Assembly (NCBI GenBank): GCA_030150265.1
Contig: JASLGG010000027.1
Span: 62,001 to 126,000, forward strand
Length of the DNA: 64,000 nucleotides
Direction of reading: 5' to 3'
From: Protaetiibacter sp.
GTDB lineage: Bacteria > Actinomycetota > Actinomycetes > Actinomycetales > Microbacteriaceae
Shown: in pieces, positions 17,561 through 24,747 of the stretch
Layout of the letters: each line of letters begins with the position of its first letter
Position numbering within the stretch: the stretch's first letter is position 1
Position numbers and translations under genes: made by a program
Notes under the pieces: model-generated
Told to the model about the DNA's origin: nothing
Databases searched by the model: none
The model's input: the letters and a program-made list of their open reading frames with translations, nothing else

Positions 17561-18553
17561 ATGTCCGCACTCCGCGTCATGCCCGGGCGGGTCGCGCACC
17601 CCGCGATCCGCCCGGCCCTGCGGCGCGTCCAGCGCCGCAGGCTGCTCACCGCGCTCGCGATGCTGGGCCCCGCCCTGCTCGGGCTCGCGCTGTTCTTCGG
17701 GTACCCGCTCGTGGCGTCCGTCGTGCTGAGCTTCACCCGCTACAACCTGCTCGACGCGCCCGAGTGGATCGGGCTGCGCAACTACCAGTACCTGTTCACC
17801 CAGGACCCGAAGGTCTGGCTCGCGGCCGGCAACACGCTGTGGTTCGTCGTCGTGCTCGTGCCGCTGCGGATGGTGTGCGCGCTCGCCGTCGCGGGCCTCC
17901 TCGTGCGGGCGCGCCGCGCATCCGGGTTCTGGCGCACCGCGTTCTACCTGCCGGCGCTCGTGCCGCCGGTGGCCTCGGTCGTCGCCTTCGTGTTCCTGTT
18001 CAACCCCGGCACGGGACCGGTCAACGCGATCCTGCGGTTCTTCGGGATCGAGGGGCCGCTGTGGTTCAGCGACCCCGCGCTCGCCAAGCCCTCGCTCGCG
18101 CTGCTCGGGGTCTGGGTGCTCGGCGACCTCATGATCATCTTCCTCGCCGCGCTGCTCGACGTGCCGCGCGAGGAGTACGAGGCCGCCGAGCTCGACGGGG
18201 CCAACGGGCCCCAGCGCTTCCGCTACGTGACGCTGCCGAACCTCCAGCCGGTGCTCGTCTTCGCCGTCGTGACGGGCGTCATCGCGGCGCTCCAGTACTT
18301 CACGGAGGCGGCCGTCGCCTCGAGCGTCGCCTCGGGCAAGGCCGTGGTCGGCGAGGGCGCCGGGCAGGTGCTCGGCTACCCCGACGGCGCGCTGCTCACC
18401 TACACGCAGTGGCTGTATGTGCGCGGCTTCGCGAACTACCAGCTGGGCTACGCCTCGGCGCTCGCGGTGCTGCTCTTCGTCGTCGCCGCGATCTTCCTCG
18501 CGATGTTCCTGCGCCGTGTGCGCGCCTTCATGCCCGAGGAGGCCCAGCAGTGA
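17561..18553 (+). CDS. ABC sugar permease (MalF/UgpA type)
   Basis: Inner-membrane permease of 330 residues with six predicted helices. The first is LGLALFFGYPLVASVVLSF, and the EAA loop is EYEAAELDGANGPQRFRYVTLPNLQPV. This is the first of two CUT1 permeases. It starts 15 bp after the binding-protein gene and overlaps the next gene by 4 bp (GTGA), consistent with one operon. Confidence 0.9.
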   Translation: MSALRVMPGRVAHPAIRPALRRVQRRRLLTALAMLGPALLGLALFFGYPLVASVVLSFTRYNLLDAPEWIGLRNYQYLFTQDPKVWLAAGNTLWFVVVLVPLRMVCALAVAGLLVRARRASGFWRTAFYLPALVPPVASVVAFVFLFNPGTGPVNAILRFFGIEGPLWFSDPALAKPSLALLGVWVLGDLMIIFLAALLDVPREEYEAAELDGANGPQRFRYVTLPNLQPVLVFAVVTGVIAALQYFTEAAVASSVASGKAVVGEGAGQVLGYPDGALLTYTQWLYVRGFANYQLGYASALAVLLFVVAAIFLAMFLRRVRAFMPEEAQQ

Positions 18554-19374
18554 TCCGACGCACCCTGCCCATGTGGATCGCGGAGCACACCCTGCTCGCG
18601 GTGCTGCTCGTGCTGTTCGCGGCGCCCATCGTCTTCGTGCTGCTCACCTCGTTCATGACACCCGGCCAGGCGCTCACCGCCGCCTTCTGGCCGCAGCCGT
18701 GGACCGTCGAGAACTACGCGGAGGCCTTCGGGCGGGTGCCGCTCGCGCGCTGGTTCGGGAACTCGGCGCTCTACGCGATCGCGGCGACCGTCTTCATGCT
18801 CGCGAGCTCGGTGCCGGCGGCCTACGCGCTCTCCCGGCTCCGGTTCCGCGGGGCGAACCTCATCTTCATCCTGATCGTGGTGGCGATGCTCCTTCCGCCC
18901 CAGATCACGGCCGTGCCGCTCTACATCATGTGGGCGAAGGCCGGGATGACGGGCACGCTGCTGCCGCTCATCCTGCCGAACCTGCTGGGCGACGCGTTCT
19001 CGATCTTCCTGCTGCGGCAGTTCTTCCTCACCATCCCGCGCGACTACGTCAACGCGGCACGCATGGACGGCGCGGGGGAGTGGGGCATCCTGCTGCGGGT
19101 GATCGTGCCGATGGCGCGGCCGGGCATCGCGGCCGCGGCGCTGTTCCTGTTCTTCAACGCCTGGAACGACTACTACGGCCCCCTGCTCTACACGAGCGAG
19201 AACGAGCAGTGGTGGCCGGTCGCCTACGGTCTCGCGACGTTCCGCGGCAGCCACAGCACCAACTGGGGGCTCACCATGGCGATCACGATGCTCGTCATGG
19301 TGCCGGTCATGCTGCTGTTCTTCGCCGCCCAGCGGGTGTTCGTGCAGGGCATCACGCTGACGGGCGTCAAGTGA
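18550..19374 (+). CDS. ABC sugar permease (MalG/UgpE type)
   Basis: Second CUT1 permease, 274 residues, six predicted helices. EAA loop: DYVNAARMDGAGEWGILLRVIVPMARPG. The GTG start overlaps the upstream stop, and the stop TGA overlaps the GTG of the chitosanase gene, so both junctions are GTGA couplings. Confidence 0.9.
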   Translation: MIRRTLPMWIAEHTLLAVLLVLFAAPIVFVLLTSFMTPGQALTAAFWPQPWTVENYAEAFGRVPLARWFGNSALYAIAATVFMLASSVPAAYALSRLRFRGANLIFILIVVAMLLPPQITAVPLYIMWAKAGMTGTLLPLILPNLLGDAFSIFLLRQFFLTIPRDYVNAARMDGAGEWGILLRVIVPMARPGIAAAALFLFFNAWNDYYGPLLYTSENEQWWPVAYGLATFRGSHSTNWGLTMAITMLVMVPVMLLFFAAQRVFVQGITLTGVK

Positions 19375-20156
19375 GAGGCGGTGGCGGGCGGGGGCTCGCC
19401 GTCGCCCTCGCGGCGGGCGTGCTGCTCGCCGGATGCGCCCCCGGGACGTCGGCGGACGTCCCGGGGCTCGACGACCCGGCCGAGAAGGAGATCGCGATGC
19501 AGCTGGTCTCCTCGGCCGAGAACTCCTCGCTCGACTGGCGCGCGCAGTACGCCTACATCGAGGACATCGGCGACGGCCGGGGCTACACGGCCGGCATCAT
19601 CGGCTTCTGCAGCGGCACGGGCGACATGCTCGAGCTCGTGGAGGCGTACACGGCCGCCTCGCCCGGCAACCCGCTCGCCGCGTACCTGCCGGCGCTGCGC
19701 GCCGTGAACGGCAGCGACTCCCACGAGGGACTCGACCCCGGTTTCGCGGCGGCATGGGAGGAGGCGGCGCGCGACCCCGCCTTCCAGGCGGCGCAGGACG
19801 CCGAGCGCGACGACGTCTACTTCGATCCCGCCGTCGCCCTCGCGAAGGCCGACGGCCTCCGCACCCTCGGCCAGTTCGCCTACTACGACGCGGCGGTCAT
19901 GCACGGCTTCGAGGGGATGAGGGCGGTGCGTGCCGCCGCGCGGGCGCGCGCCACGACGCCCGCCGACGGCGGTGACGAGACCGCGTACCTCGAGGCGTTC
20001 CTCGACGAGCGCGAGACCGAGATGCGGAAGGAGGCCGCCCACGAGGACACCACGCGGGTGAGCACCGCGCAGCGCCTGTTCCTGCGGGACGGCAACCTCG
20101 ACCTCCGCCCGCCGTTGCGCTGGAGCGTCTACGGCGACGCCTACCAGATCCCCTGA
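19371..20156 (+). CDS. GH46 chitosanase, predicted lipoprotein
   Basis: Endo-hydrolase of chitosan (beta-1,4-glucosamine polymer). The mature part closely follows the Streptomyces N174 chitosanase: KEIAMQLVSSAENSSLDW with the acid Glu50 (Glu22 in N174), YIEDIGDGRGYT with Asp68 and Thr73 (Asp40 and Thr45), GIIGFCSGTGDMLELV, RDDVYFDPAVALAKADGLR and LFLRDGNLDL near the end. The N-terminus is a signal peptide ending in LLAGC, so the enzyme should stay lipid-anchored at the cell surface, unlike the secreted Streptomyces enzyme. It is the last gene of the ABC operon and overlaps the permease gene by 4 bp. This suggests local release of oligomers for the transporter. Confidence 0.93.
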   Translation: MRGGGGRGLAVALAAGVLLAGCAPGTSADVPGLDDPAEKEIAMQLVSSAENSSLDWRAQYAYIEDIGDGRGYTAGIIGFCSGTGDMLELVEAYTAASPGNPLAAYLPALRAVNGSDSHEGLDPGFAAAWEEAARDPAFQAAQDAERDDVYFDPAVALAKADGLRTLGQFAYYDAAVMHGFEGMRAVRAAARARATTPADGGDETAYLEAFLDERETEMRKEAAHEDTTRVSTAQRLFLRDGNLDLRPPLRWSVYGDAYQIP

Positions 20157-20174
20157 GCGCGGCCGGCGGCCGGC

Positions 20175-21572
20175 TCAGCCGTAGTCGGGCGCGGCAGGCA
20201 GCCCGTAGTACTCCTCCAGGGTGCGGATGCCCTTGGCGTGCATGTCGGCCGCCACGTCCTCGCCGACGAAACGGAAGTGCCACGGCTCGTAGCTGTAGCC
20301 GACGATCGGCTGCCAGCCGTCGCCGTAGCGGAGGATGAACCCGTACTTCCAGGAGTTCTCGGCGAGCCACCTCCCGCCCGCGGTGTTCGCGAAGCACACG
20401 TTGAGGTTGCAGCCGGTGCCGTCGTCGAGGTCGACCGCGAGCCCCGTCTGGTGCTCGGAGTTGCCCGGGCGCGCCGAGTGGGTGTCCGCTCCCGAGACGC
20501 CCTCGTTCGCGACGAAGCCGTTGTAGATCGTCTGCTGGCGCGCGTAGCTGCGGTAGGCGCTCGACATCCGGAGCGTGATGCCGGCGGCGGCCATGTCGGC
20601 CCGCATCCGCTCGAGCGGCGCGATGACGGCCTGGCGCACCTGGGTGGCGCCCGGGATGCCGGAGGGCGTCACGAGGTCGGGCGGCGTGTAGTCGGCCGCG
20701 AGGCCGCGGCGCTTGTTGACGACGACCGTCAGCGAGAGCGGGTCGGAGACGCGCACGCCCGTGCCGCCCGGTGTGCGGGGTGCCCGTGCCGTGTCGGAGG
20801 AGGCGACGACGGCGTCGACCGCGGCGCGGTAGGCCGTGAGCGTGTCGCCGAGCGCCGCAGCGTCGGCGGTGCCGAGGGCGTCGAGCTGCGCCTGGAGCGC
20901 TGCCTTGCTCGCGTCGTCGGCGTCGCCGCGCTCGGCCAGCAGGGCCGATCCGGATGCGCCGGTCGCCGTCGCGTAGGCCGCGATCGCCGACTCGAGGGCC
21001 GTGACCGCGTCGCCCAGCGTGCGGGCGCGCGTCTCCTCGACTCCCGCGTCGTCGTCGAGCCGCGCGGCGGCCGCGCGGAGCCGGGTCGCCTCGGCCCGGC
21101 TCTCGGCGGGGGTCGACGGCTCGCTGCCGGGCGGGTCCGGGATGCCGCCCGCGGCATCCGGGCTCCCGTCCTGCGCCTCGAGCAGTTGCGAGGCCGTCGC
21201 CTCGGCGCTCTCGAGCGGCGCACGAGCGGCGTCGTCGAGGCCCGCCCCCGTGATGGCGAGCCCCGTGGTCGTCGCCTCGATGAGGGCGCCGAGCCGTTCG
21301 ACGGCCGCCTCCGATGCCGCGCGTGCCTCGCCGAGGCGATCGGCGGCGTCGAGCTGCGCGGCGCGAGCGGCCCGCCACTCGTCGCGCGCCGCCTGGGCGT
21401 CGAGCTGCACCCCGAGGAGCACAGCGCCCGTGACGGCCGCCGCGAGCACGACCGCGCAACCGGCGATCAGCAGGATGCGCGCGCGGGTCCCGAGGCGCTT
21501 CTTGCGCCGCCGGGGCCGGAACCCGGGTGCGGCGGCGGGGGCGTCCGGGGCCGCTGAGGCGCTGTCCGTCAT
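20175..21572 (-). CDS. VanY-type D-Ala-D-Ala carboxypeptidase
   Basis: Membrane-anchored M15B peptidase of 465 residues. A basic N-terminus (RPRRRKKR) and one transmembrane helix (about residues 32-54) are followed by an Ala-rich coiled or extended stalk of about 200 residues. The catalytic domain is at about 260-460. Zinc ligands are in NSEHQTGLAVDL (His, Asp) and EPWHFRFVG (His), with MSSAYRSYARQQ upstream. It trims the stem peptide of peptidoglycan. This is housekeeping wall metabolism; no van resistance genes are nearby. TAGTCT lies exactly 6 nt before the ATG, so a leaderless mRNA is likely. Confidence 0.88.
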   Translation of the reverse strand: MTDSASAAPDAPAAAPGFRPRRRKKRLGTRARILLIAGCAVVLAAAVTGAVLLGVQLDAQAARDEWRAARAAQLDAADRLGEARAASEAAVERLGALIEATTTGLAITGAGLDDAARAPLESAEATASQLLEAQDGSPDAAGGIPDPPGSEPSTPAESRAEATRLRAAAARLDDDAGVEETRARTLGDAVTALESAIAAYATATGASGSALLAERGDADDASKAALQAQLDALGTADAAALGDTLTAYRAAVDAVVASSDTARAPRTPGGTGVRVSDPLSLTVVVNKRRGLAADYTPPDLVTPSGIPGATQVRQAVIAPLERMRADMAAAGITLRMSSAYRSYARQQTIYNGFVANEGVSGADTHSARPGNSEHQTGLAVDLDDGTGCNLNVCFANTAGGRWLAENSWKYGFILRYGDGWQPIVGYSYEPWHFRFVGEDVAADMHAKGIRTLEEYYGLPAAPDYG

Positions 21573-21578
21573 GGGAAA

Positions 21579-21584
21579 AGACTA
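21579..21584 (-). promoter_or_regulatory. Leaderless -10 of the VanY gene
   Basis: On the minus strand TAGTCT is separated from the ATG at 21572 by 6 nt (TTTCCC), and no Shine-Dalgarno sequence is present. Confidence 0.55.
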
Positions 21585-21592
21585 GGGGCGTG

Positions 21593-22102
21593 TCATTCCG
21601 CGACGGCGTCTCCGGCGCCGTCGAGCAGGGCGGCGATGCGCCGTTCCGGATCGAGGGCGCCGCTGATCGCGTCGGCGATCGCCGCGAGCTGCACGAGCTG
21701 CTCGCGATCGAGCGGCTCGATGACCGTCTGCCGCACAAGGGCGATGTGCCCGGGGGTGGCCCTCACGAGCTCGCGGCGGCCGATGTCGGTGAGCCGCACG
21801 TTGGTGGCGCGGCGATCCTCGGGGCACGGCATCCGTTCCACGATGCCACGGCGCTCGAGACGCGTGACGACGTGGGAGAGGCGGGGGAGCGTCGCGTTGG
21901 TGCCCGCGGCGAGCTCGGTCATGCGCAGCGTCTGCTCGCGCGAGAAGCGCAGGAACGACAGCACCGCGAACTCGAAGTGGGTCATGCCGGAGTCGCGCTG
22001 CAGCTGGGAGTCGAGGGCGCTCGGGAGGAGCTCGAGGAGCGCCACGAGAGAGGTCCAGGCGGCGGACTCCTCGGCGTCGAGGCGGGGCACGAGCCGGGTC
22101 AT
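21593..22102 (-). CDS. MarR-family transcription regulator
   Basis: A 169-residue winged-helix repressor. It has the dimerisation helix, the recognition region LAAGTNATLPRLSHVVTRLERRGIVER, and the wing RRATNVRLTDIGRREL. It is divergent from a NADPH/F420-reductase-like gene, and the shared 87-bp gap holds GTTG/CAAC inverted repeats. The likely role is control of that gene and of itself in response to an oxidant or phenolic ligand, which is inference from family and layout. TAGGCT lies exactly 6 nt before its ATG. Confidence 0.88.
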   Translation of the reverse strand: MTRLVPRLDAEESAAWTSLVALLELLPSALDSQLQRDSGMTHFEFAVLSFLRFSREQTLRMTELAAGTNATLPRLSHVVTRLERRGIVERMPCPEDRRATNVRLTDIGRRELVRATPGHIALVRQTVIEPLDREQLVQLAAIADAISGALDPERRIAALLDGAGDAVAE

Positions 22103-22108
22103 GCCACC

Positions 22109-22114
22109 AGCCTA
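22109..22114 (-). promoter_or_regulatory. Leaderless -10 of the MarR gene
   Basis: Minus-strand TAGGCT is followed by GGTGGC and then the ATG at 22102, with no Shine-Dalgarno. Confidence 0.55.
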
Positions 22115-22122
22115 GCGGAATA

Positions 22123-22165
22123 GTTGCATCGACAACCTTGTTGAGATTATCGTTGACGCAACAAC
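22123..22165. promoter_or_regulatory. MarR operator candidates
   Basis: Several GTTG/CAAC half-sites are packed here: GTTG-N6-CAAC (22123-22136), CAAC-N3-GTTG (22133-22143) and GTTG-N3-CAAC (22152-22162). They lie between the divergent MarR and reductase genes, the usual place for a MarR autoregulatory operator. Confidence 0.5.
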
Positions 22166-22189
22166 CATTCGGAGAAAGGCGGCGGGGAC

Positions 22190-22813
22190 ATGACCTCGAT
22201 CAGCATCATCGGCATCGGCAACATGGGCGGCGCGATCGCCGGCATCGCGGCGAAGGGCGGCGCGCAGGTGCAGCTCGTGGCCCGCGACCACGCGAAGGCC
22301 CAGGAGCTCGCGGGGGCCACCGGCGCGACCGCCGCCGCGTTCGGCGACGCCCTCACCGGCGACATCGTCGTGCTCGCGATCCCGTTCCCGGCCTACGACG
22401 AGGTTCTCGCGACGTACGGTTCGCAGCTCGAGGGCAAGACCGTCGTCGACATGGCCAACCCGGTCGACGGCGCGACCTTCGACGGCCTCACCGTGCCCTC
22501 CGACTCCTCGGCCGCCGCCGTGCTCGCCGGCAAGGCGCCGCGCGCGCACGTCGTCAAGGCCTTCAACACCAACTTCGCCGCGACCCTCGCCACCGGCACG
22601 GTAGGCGGTCTGCCGACGACGGTGCTCGTGGCGGGCGACGACCAGGCCGCGAAGGACGCCGTGCTCGACCTCGTGCGCGCCGCGGGTCTCGTTGCCGAGG
22701 ATGCCGGATCCCTCAAGCGCGCTCGCGAGCTCGAGGCCATCGGCTTCCTGCAGATCCTGCTCGCCGCGAGCGGGAAGACCGGCTGGGACGCCGGCTTCGC
22801 CCTCGCGAAGTAA
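22190..22813 (+). CDS. NADPH-dependent F420 reductase-like oxidoreductase
   Basis: A 207-residue Rossmann protein. It has the dinucleotide loop IGIGNMGGAIA at residues 6-16, VVLAIPFPAYDEVL, VVDMANPVD and AHVVKAFNTNFAATL, as in the F420_oxidored/NpdG family. Such proteins transfer hydride between NADP(H) and F420 or another acceptor. Whether this one uses F420 cannot be judged from the window, because no F420 synthesis genes are present. A GGAGAAAGG Shine-Dalgarno precedes the ATG. It is probably controlled by the divergent MarR gene. Confidence 0.78.
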   Translation: MTSISIIGIGNMGGAIAGIAAKGGAQVQLVARDHAKAQELAGATGATAAAFGDALTGDIVVLAIPFPAYDEVLATYGSQLEGKTVVDMANPVDGATFDGLTVPSDSSAAAVLAGKAPRAHVVKAFNTNFAATLATGTVGGLPTTVLVAGDDQAAKDAVLDLVRAAGLVAEDAGSLKRARELEAIGFLQILLAASGKTGWDAGFALAK

Positions 22814-22839
22814 CCGTCCCGTCGCTGGGCCGCTGCTGC

Positions 22840-23094
22840 CTAAACCGGAGACCCCGGGTTGGGTAGCGGCGCTCGCCCGAGACTTGGTCGCCCGAGTCCC
22901 AGCCAGGCGATGGGTCCGAGAAGAGGGACCATCACGACGATCACAAGCCACGCGATGGCAAGAATCGGCGGCATCCGGCGCCAGCTCCTGACGAGGACCA
23001 CGATCGCGATGGCCATGAGTACAAAGGTCGCGAGCATCGCGATCGACCACACCACGTCGTACGTCGCAGGGATCGTCGGATTTGTCTGATCCAT
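22840..23094 (-). CDS. Small PLDc_N-like membrane protein
   Basis: An 84-residue protein with two transmembrane helices: VVWSIAMLATFVLMAIAIVV and PILAIAWLVIVVMVPLLGPI. They are joined by a short basic loop (RSWRRM). The second helix plus the G-P-I-A-W-L motif resembles the PLDc_N (phospholipase D nuclease N-terminal) domain found alone in many actinobacteria. ATG 23094 is preferred to the longer frame because AGGAGGAA lies directly upstream. Base composition is less GC-rich than the flanks. Confidence 0.7.
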   Translation of the reverse strand: MDQTNPTIPATYDVVWSIAMLATFVLMAIAIVVLVRSWRRMPPILAIAWLVIVVMVPLLGPIAWLGLGRPSLGRAPLPNPGSPV

Positions 23095-23172
23095 CGAGAA
23101 TTCCTCCTGGTTGCTTCTGATGTTACGACGGGTGCGGGAAGTTCGCATGTTCCTTTCCCCACCCGCCGAGCC

Positions 23173-23904
23173 TCAGTTGTTAGAGGCGGAGACGGCTGTT
23201 CCGACCACCTGGAAGTTCAGCCAGAAGTCCTTGGAGCCGGATCCCCCAACAGCAGTCCATGTCCACCATCCGGTAACCGACGCAGGTGCGGTACCGCTCT
23301 GAGTGCCTCGATCTAGCACCATCCGTGCGTTGGAGCAGGTGCCCACGATGCACGAGGTAAGGAGGCCCGAGTAAGAAGTGATCTGAGTATTGCTTCCGGT
23401 CACCGCATGGAAAGTGACCGTGAAAGCGGCGTTGGAAACGACGACATTGGTGCTCACGTTGCACCATCTCGTGAGGTCGTAAGAGGTGCTCGATGTGGTC
23501 GTGCAGGAGTCGATCGACGCCTGCGGCGTGACGCCGCCGCCGCTGGTCGATGACCGGGAGAGAGTTTGCCCCGATGCGCCTTGGAGTGAGGTCACTCGTA
23601 TCGATCCGTCGGGGAAGCGCTCGATCGCTTCCTCGCCACCAGGTATTCCATGCACCTCGGTTGACGCAGGTGAGGTGCCATCGAGTGAATCCCACTTCGT
23701 CCCGACTTTCAGGTCGTGTAGCAGGTCCTCCTGTGTTGCTGGGGGGACCCCGTACGTGTCCCAGATCGCCCGCATCGTCGCCTCGGCGGGCCCCGAGATG
23801 CCAGCATCTGCTGTCGCGGGCGCTCCCGAAGACAGTGCTGCCATGGTGATCATGCATGTGGCGGCTGCCGCGAGGGACAGGCGACCAAAACGAATTCGCG
23901 TCAT
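23173..23904 (-). CDS. Secreted protein of unknown function
   Basis: A 243-residue protein with a clear signal peptide (RIRFGRLSLAAAATCMITM and following, cleavage near APATADA, residue 32). Residues 35-125 are polar and mixed. Residues 128-243 look like a beta-rich domain with four Cys (DSC, RWC, TSC, GTC) that could form two disulfides, and many Ser, Thr and Trp. I do not recognise the family. The DNA is visibly less GC-rich than the rest of the window and codon use is less biased, suggesting recent acquisition. A shifted frame (23180-23920) is open along the whole gene but lacks a signal peptide, so this frame is preferred. Confidence 0.65.
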   Translation of the reverse strand: MTRIRFGRLSLAAAATCMITMAALSSGAPATADAGISGPAEATMRAIWDTYGVPPATQEDLLHDLKVGTKWDSLDGTSPASTEVHGIPGGEEAIERFPDGSIRVTSLQGASGQTLSRSSTSGGGVTPQASIDSCTTTSSTSYDLTRWCNVSTNVVVSNAAFTVTFHAVTGSNTQITSYSGLLTSCIVGTCSNARMVLDRGTQSGTAPASVTGWWTWTAVGGSGSKDFWLNFQVVGTAVSASNN

Positions 23905-23995
23905 GTAGGCACCCTCGCATTAAAGTCGAGGATGTGACACTTGTTTTTTGCGTTTTGCTCGGCTAGTGTCCGCGGTCCGCGGATCGGCCCATTTA

Positions 23996-24057
23996 TGTAT
24001 ACAGATTTACGTAAATCTGTGGTACGGCTCGCTGATTCTGGGCGAAATGTATACATT
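23996..24057. promoter_or_regulatory. GntR/prp operator-promoter region
   Basis: ACAGATTTACGTAAATCTGT (24001-24020) is a perfect 20-bp palindrome. TGTATACA (23996-24003) overlaps its left edge, and ATGTATACAT (24047-24056) lies 26 bp to its right. TACATT (24052-24057) sits exactly 6 nt before the GntR start codon and can be the -10, so a repressor on ATGTATACAT would cover it. TGTATACA-like palindromes are common operators of FCD-type GntR proteins. Confidence 0.6.
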
Positions 24058-24063
24058 GGAGCC

Positions 24064-24747
24064 GTGAGCATCCCCACCGGGCGCGCGAGCGATCGCGCCT
24101 ACGAGACCCTGCGGCAGGAGATCCTGCACTGGCGTCTCGCCCCCGGGACGGTGCTCGGCGAGGTCGAGCAGGCCGCGCGGCTCGGCATCTCGCGCACCCC
24201 GCTGCGCGAGGCGCTCTCCCGTCTCGCCGCGGAGGGCCTCGTCGAGGCCCAGAGCGGCCGCGGTCTCGTCGTGGCATCCGTCTCGCCGGATGCGGTGCGT
24301 GAGCTCTTCGAGCTGCGCGAGGCGCTCGAGACCACCGCGGCGGCTCTCGCCGCCACCCGCCGCGATCCCGAGCCCTTCGCCGCCCTCGCCGTCGAGTTCG
24401 ACGGCGCCGCCCGGCTCGTCGAGCAGGGCGAGCTCGAGGCCTACTACGCCCTCGTCGCACGCTTCGACGAGGCGATCGACGCGAGCATCGGCAATCCCTA
24501 CCTCGAGAGCGCCCTGCGCGGCGTGCGCACCCACCTGCTGCGCATCCGGCGCCTCTCGCAGGACGCCCCTGCCCGTCTCGTGCGCGCCGCCGCCGAGCAC
24601 CGCACGATCGCCGAGGCGATCCGCGACGGCGACGCCGAGCTCGCCCGGCACGCCACCCACGTCCACCTCCGCGCAAGCCTGCGCCACATCCGGGCCAGCC
24701 TCGACACCGGGACCGGCCGTCATCTCGAACCGAAGGAGAGCGCATGA
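24064..24747 (+). CDS. GntR-family (FCD) regulator of the methylcitrate operon
   Basis: A 227-residue regulator. The N-terminal winged helix has RAYETLRQEILHWRLAPGTVL and the helix-turn-helix EVEQAARLGISRTPLREALSRL. A C-terminal FCD effector domain follows, with ELREALETTAA and the late His residues (AEHRTIAEAIRDGD, RHATHVHLR) that usually bind a metal and carboxylate ligand. It overlaps prpD by 4 bp, so it is the first gene of the prp operon. It probably senses a methylcitrate-cycle intermediate (inference). GTG 24064 is chosen because homology starts here. The longer frame to 23941 would run through the palindromes. Confidence 0.85.
   Translation: MSIPTGRASDRAYETLRQEILHWRLAPGTVLGEVEQAARLGISRTPLREALSRLAAEGLVEAQSGRGLVVASVSPDAVRELFELREALETTAAALAATRRDPEPFAALAVEFDGAARLVEQGELEAYYALVARFDEAIDASIGNPYLESALRGVRTHLLRIRRLSQDAPARLVRAAAEHRTIAEAIRDGDAELARHATHVHLRASLRHIRASLDTGTGRHLEPKESA

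Noticed and set aside
20175..21572. Vancomycin resistance locus
   Set aside because: A VanY-type peptidase alone is normal wall metabolism; vanR, vanS, vanH, vanA and vanX are absent.
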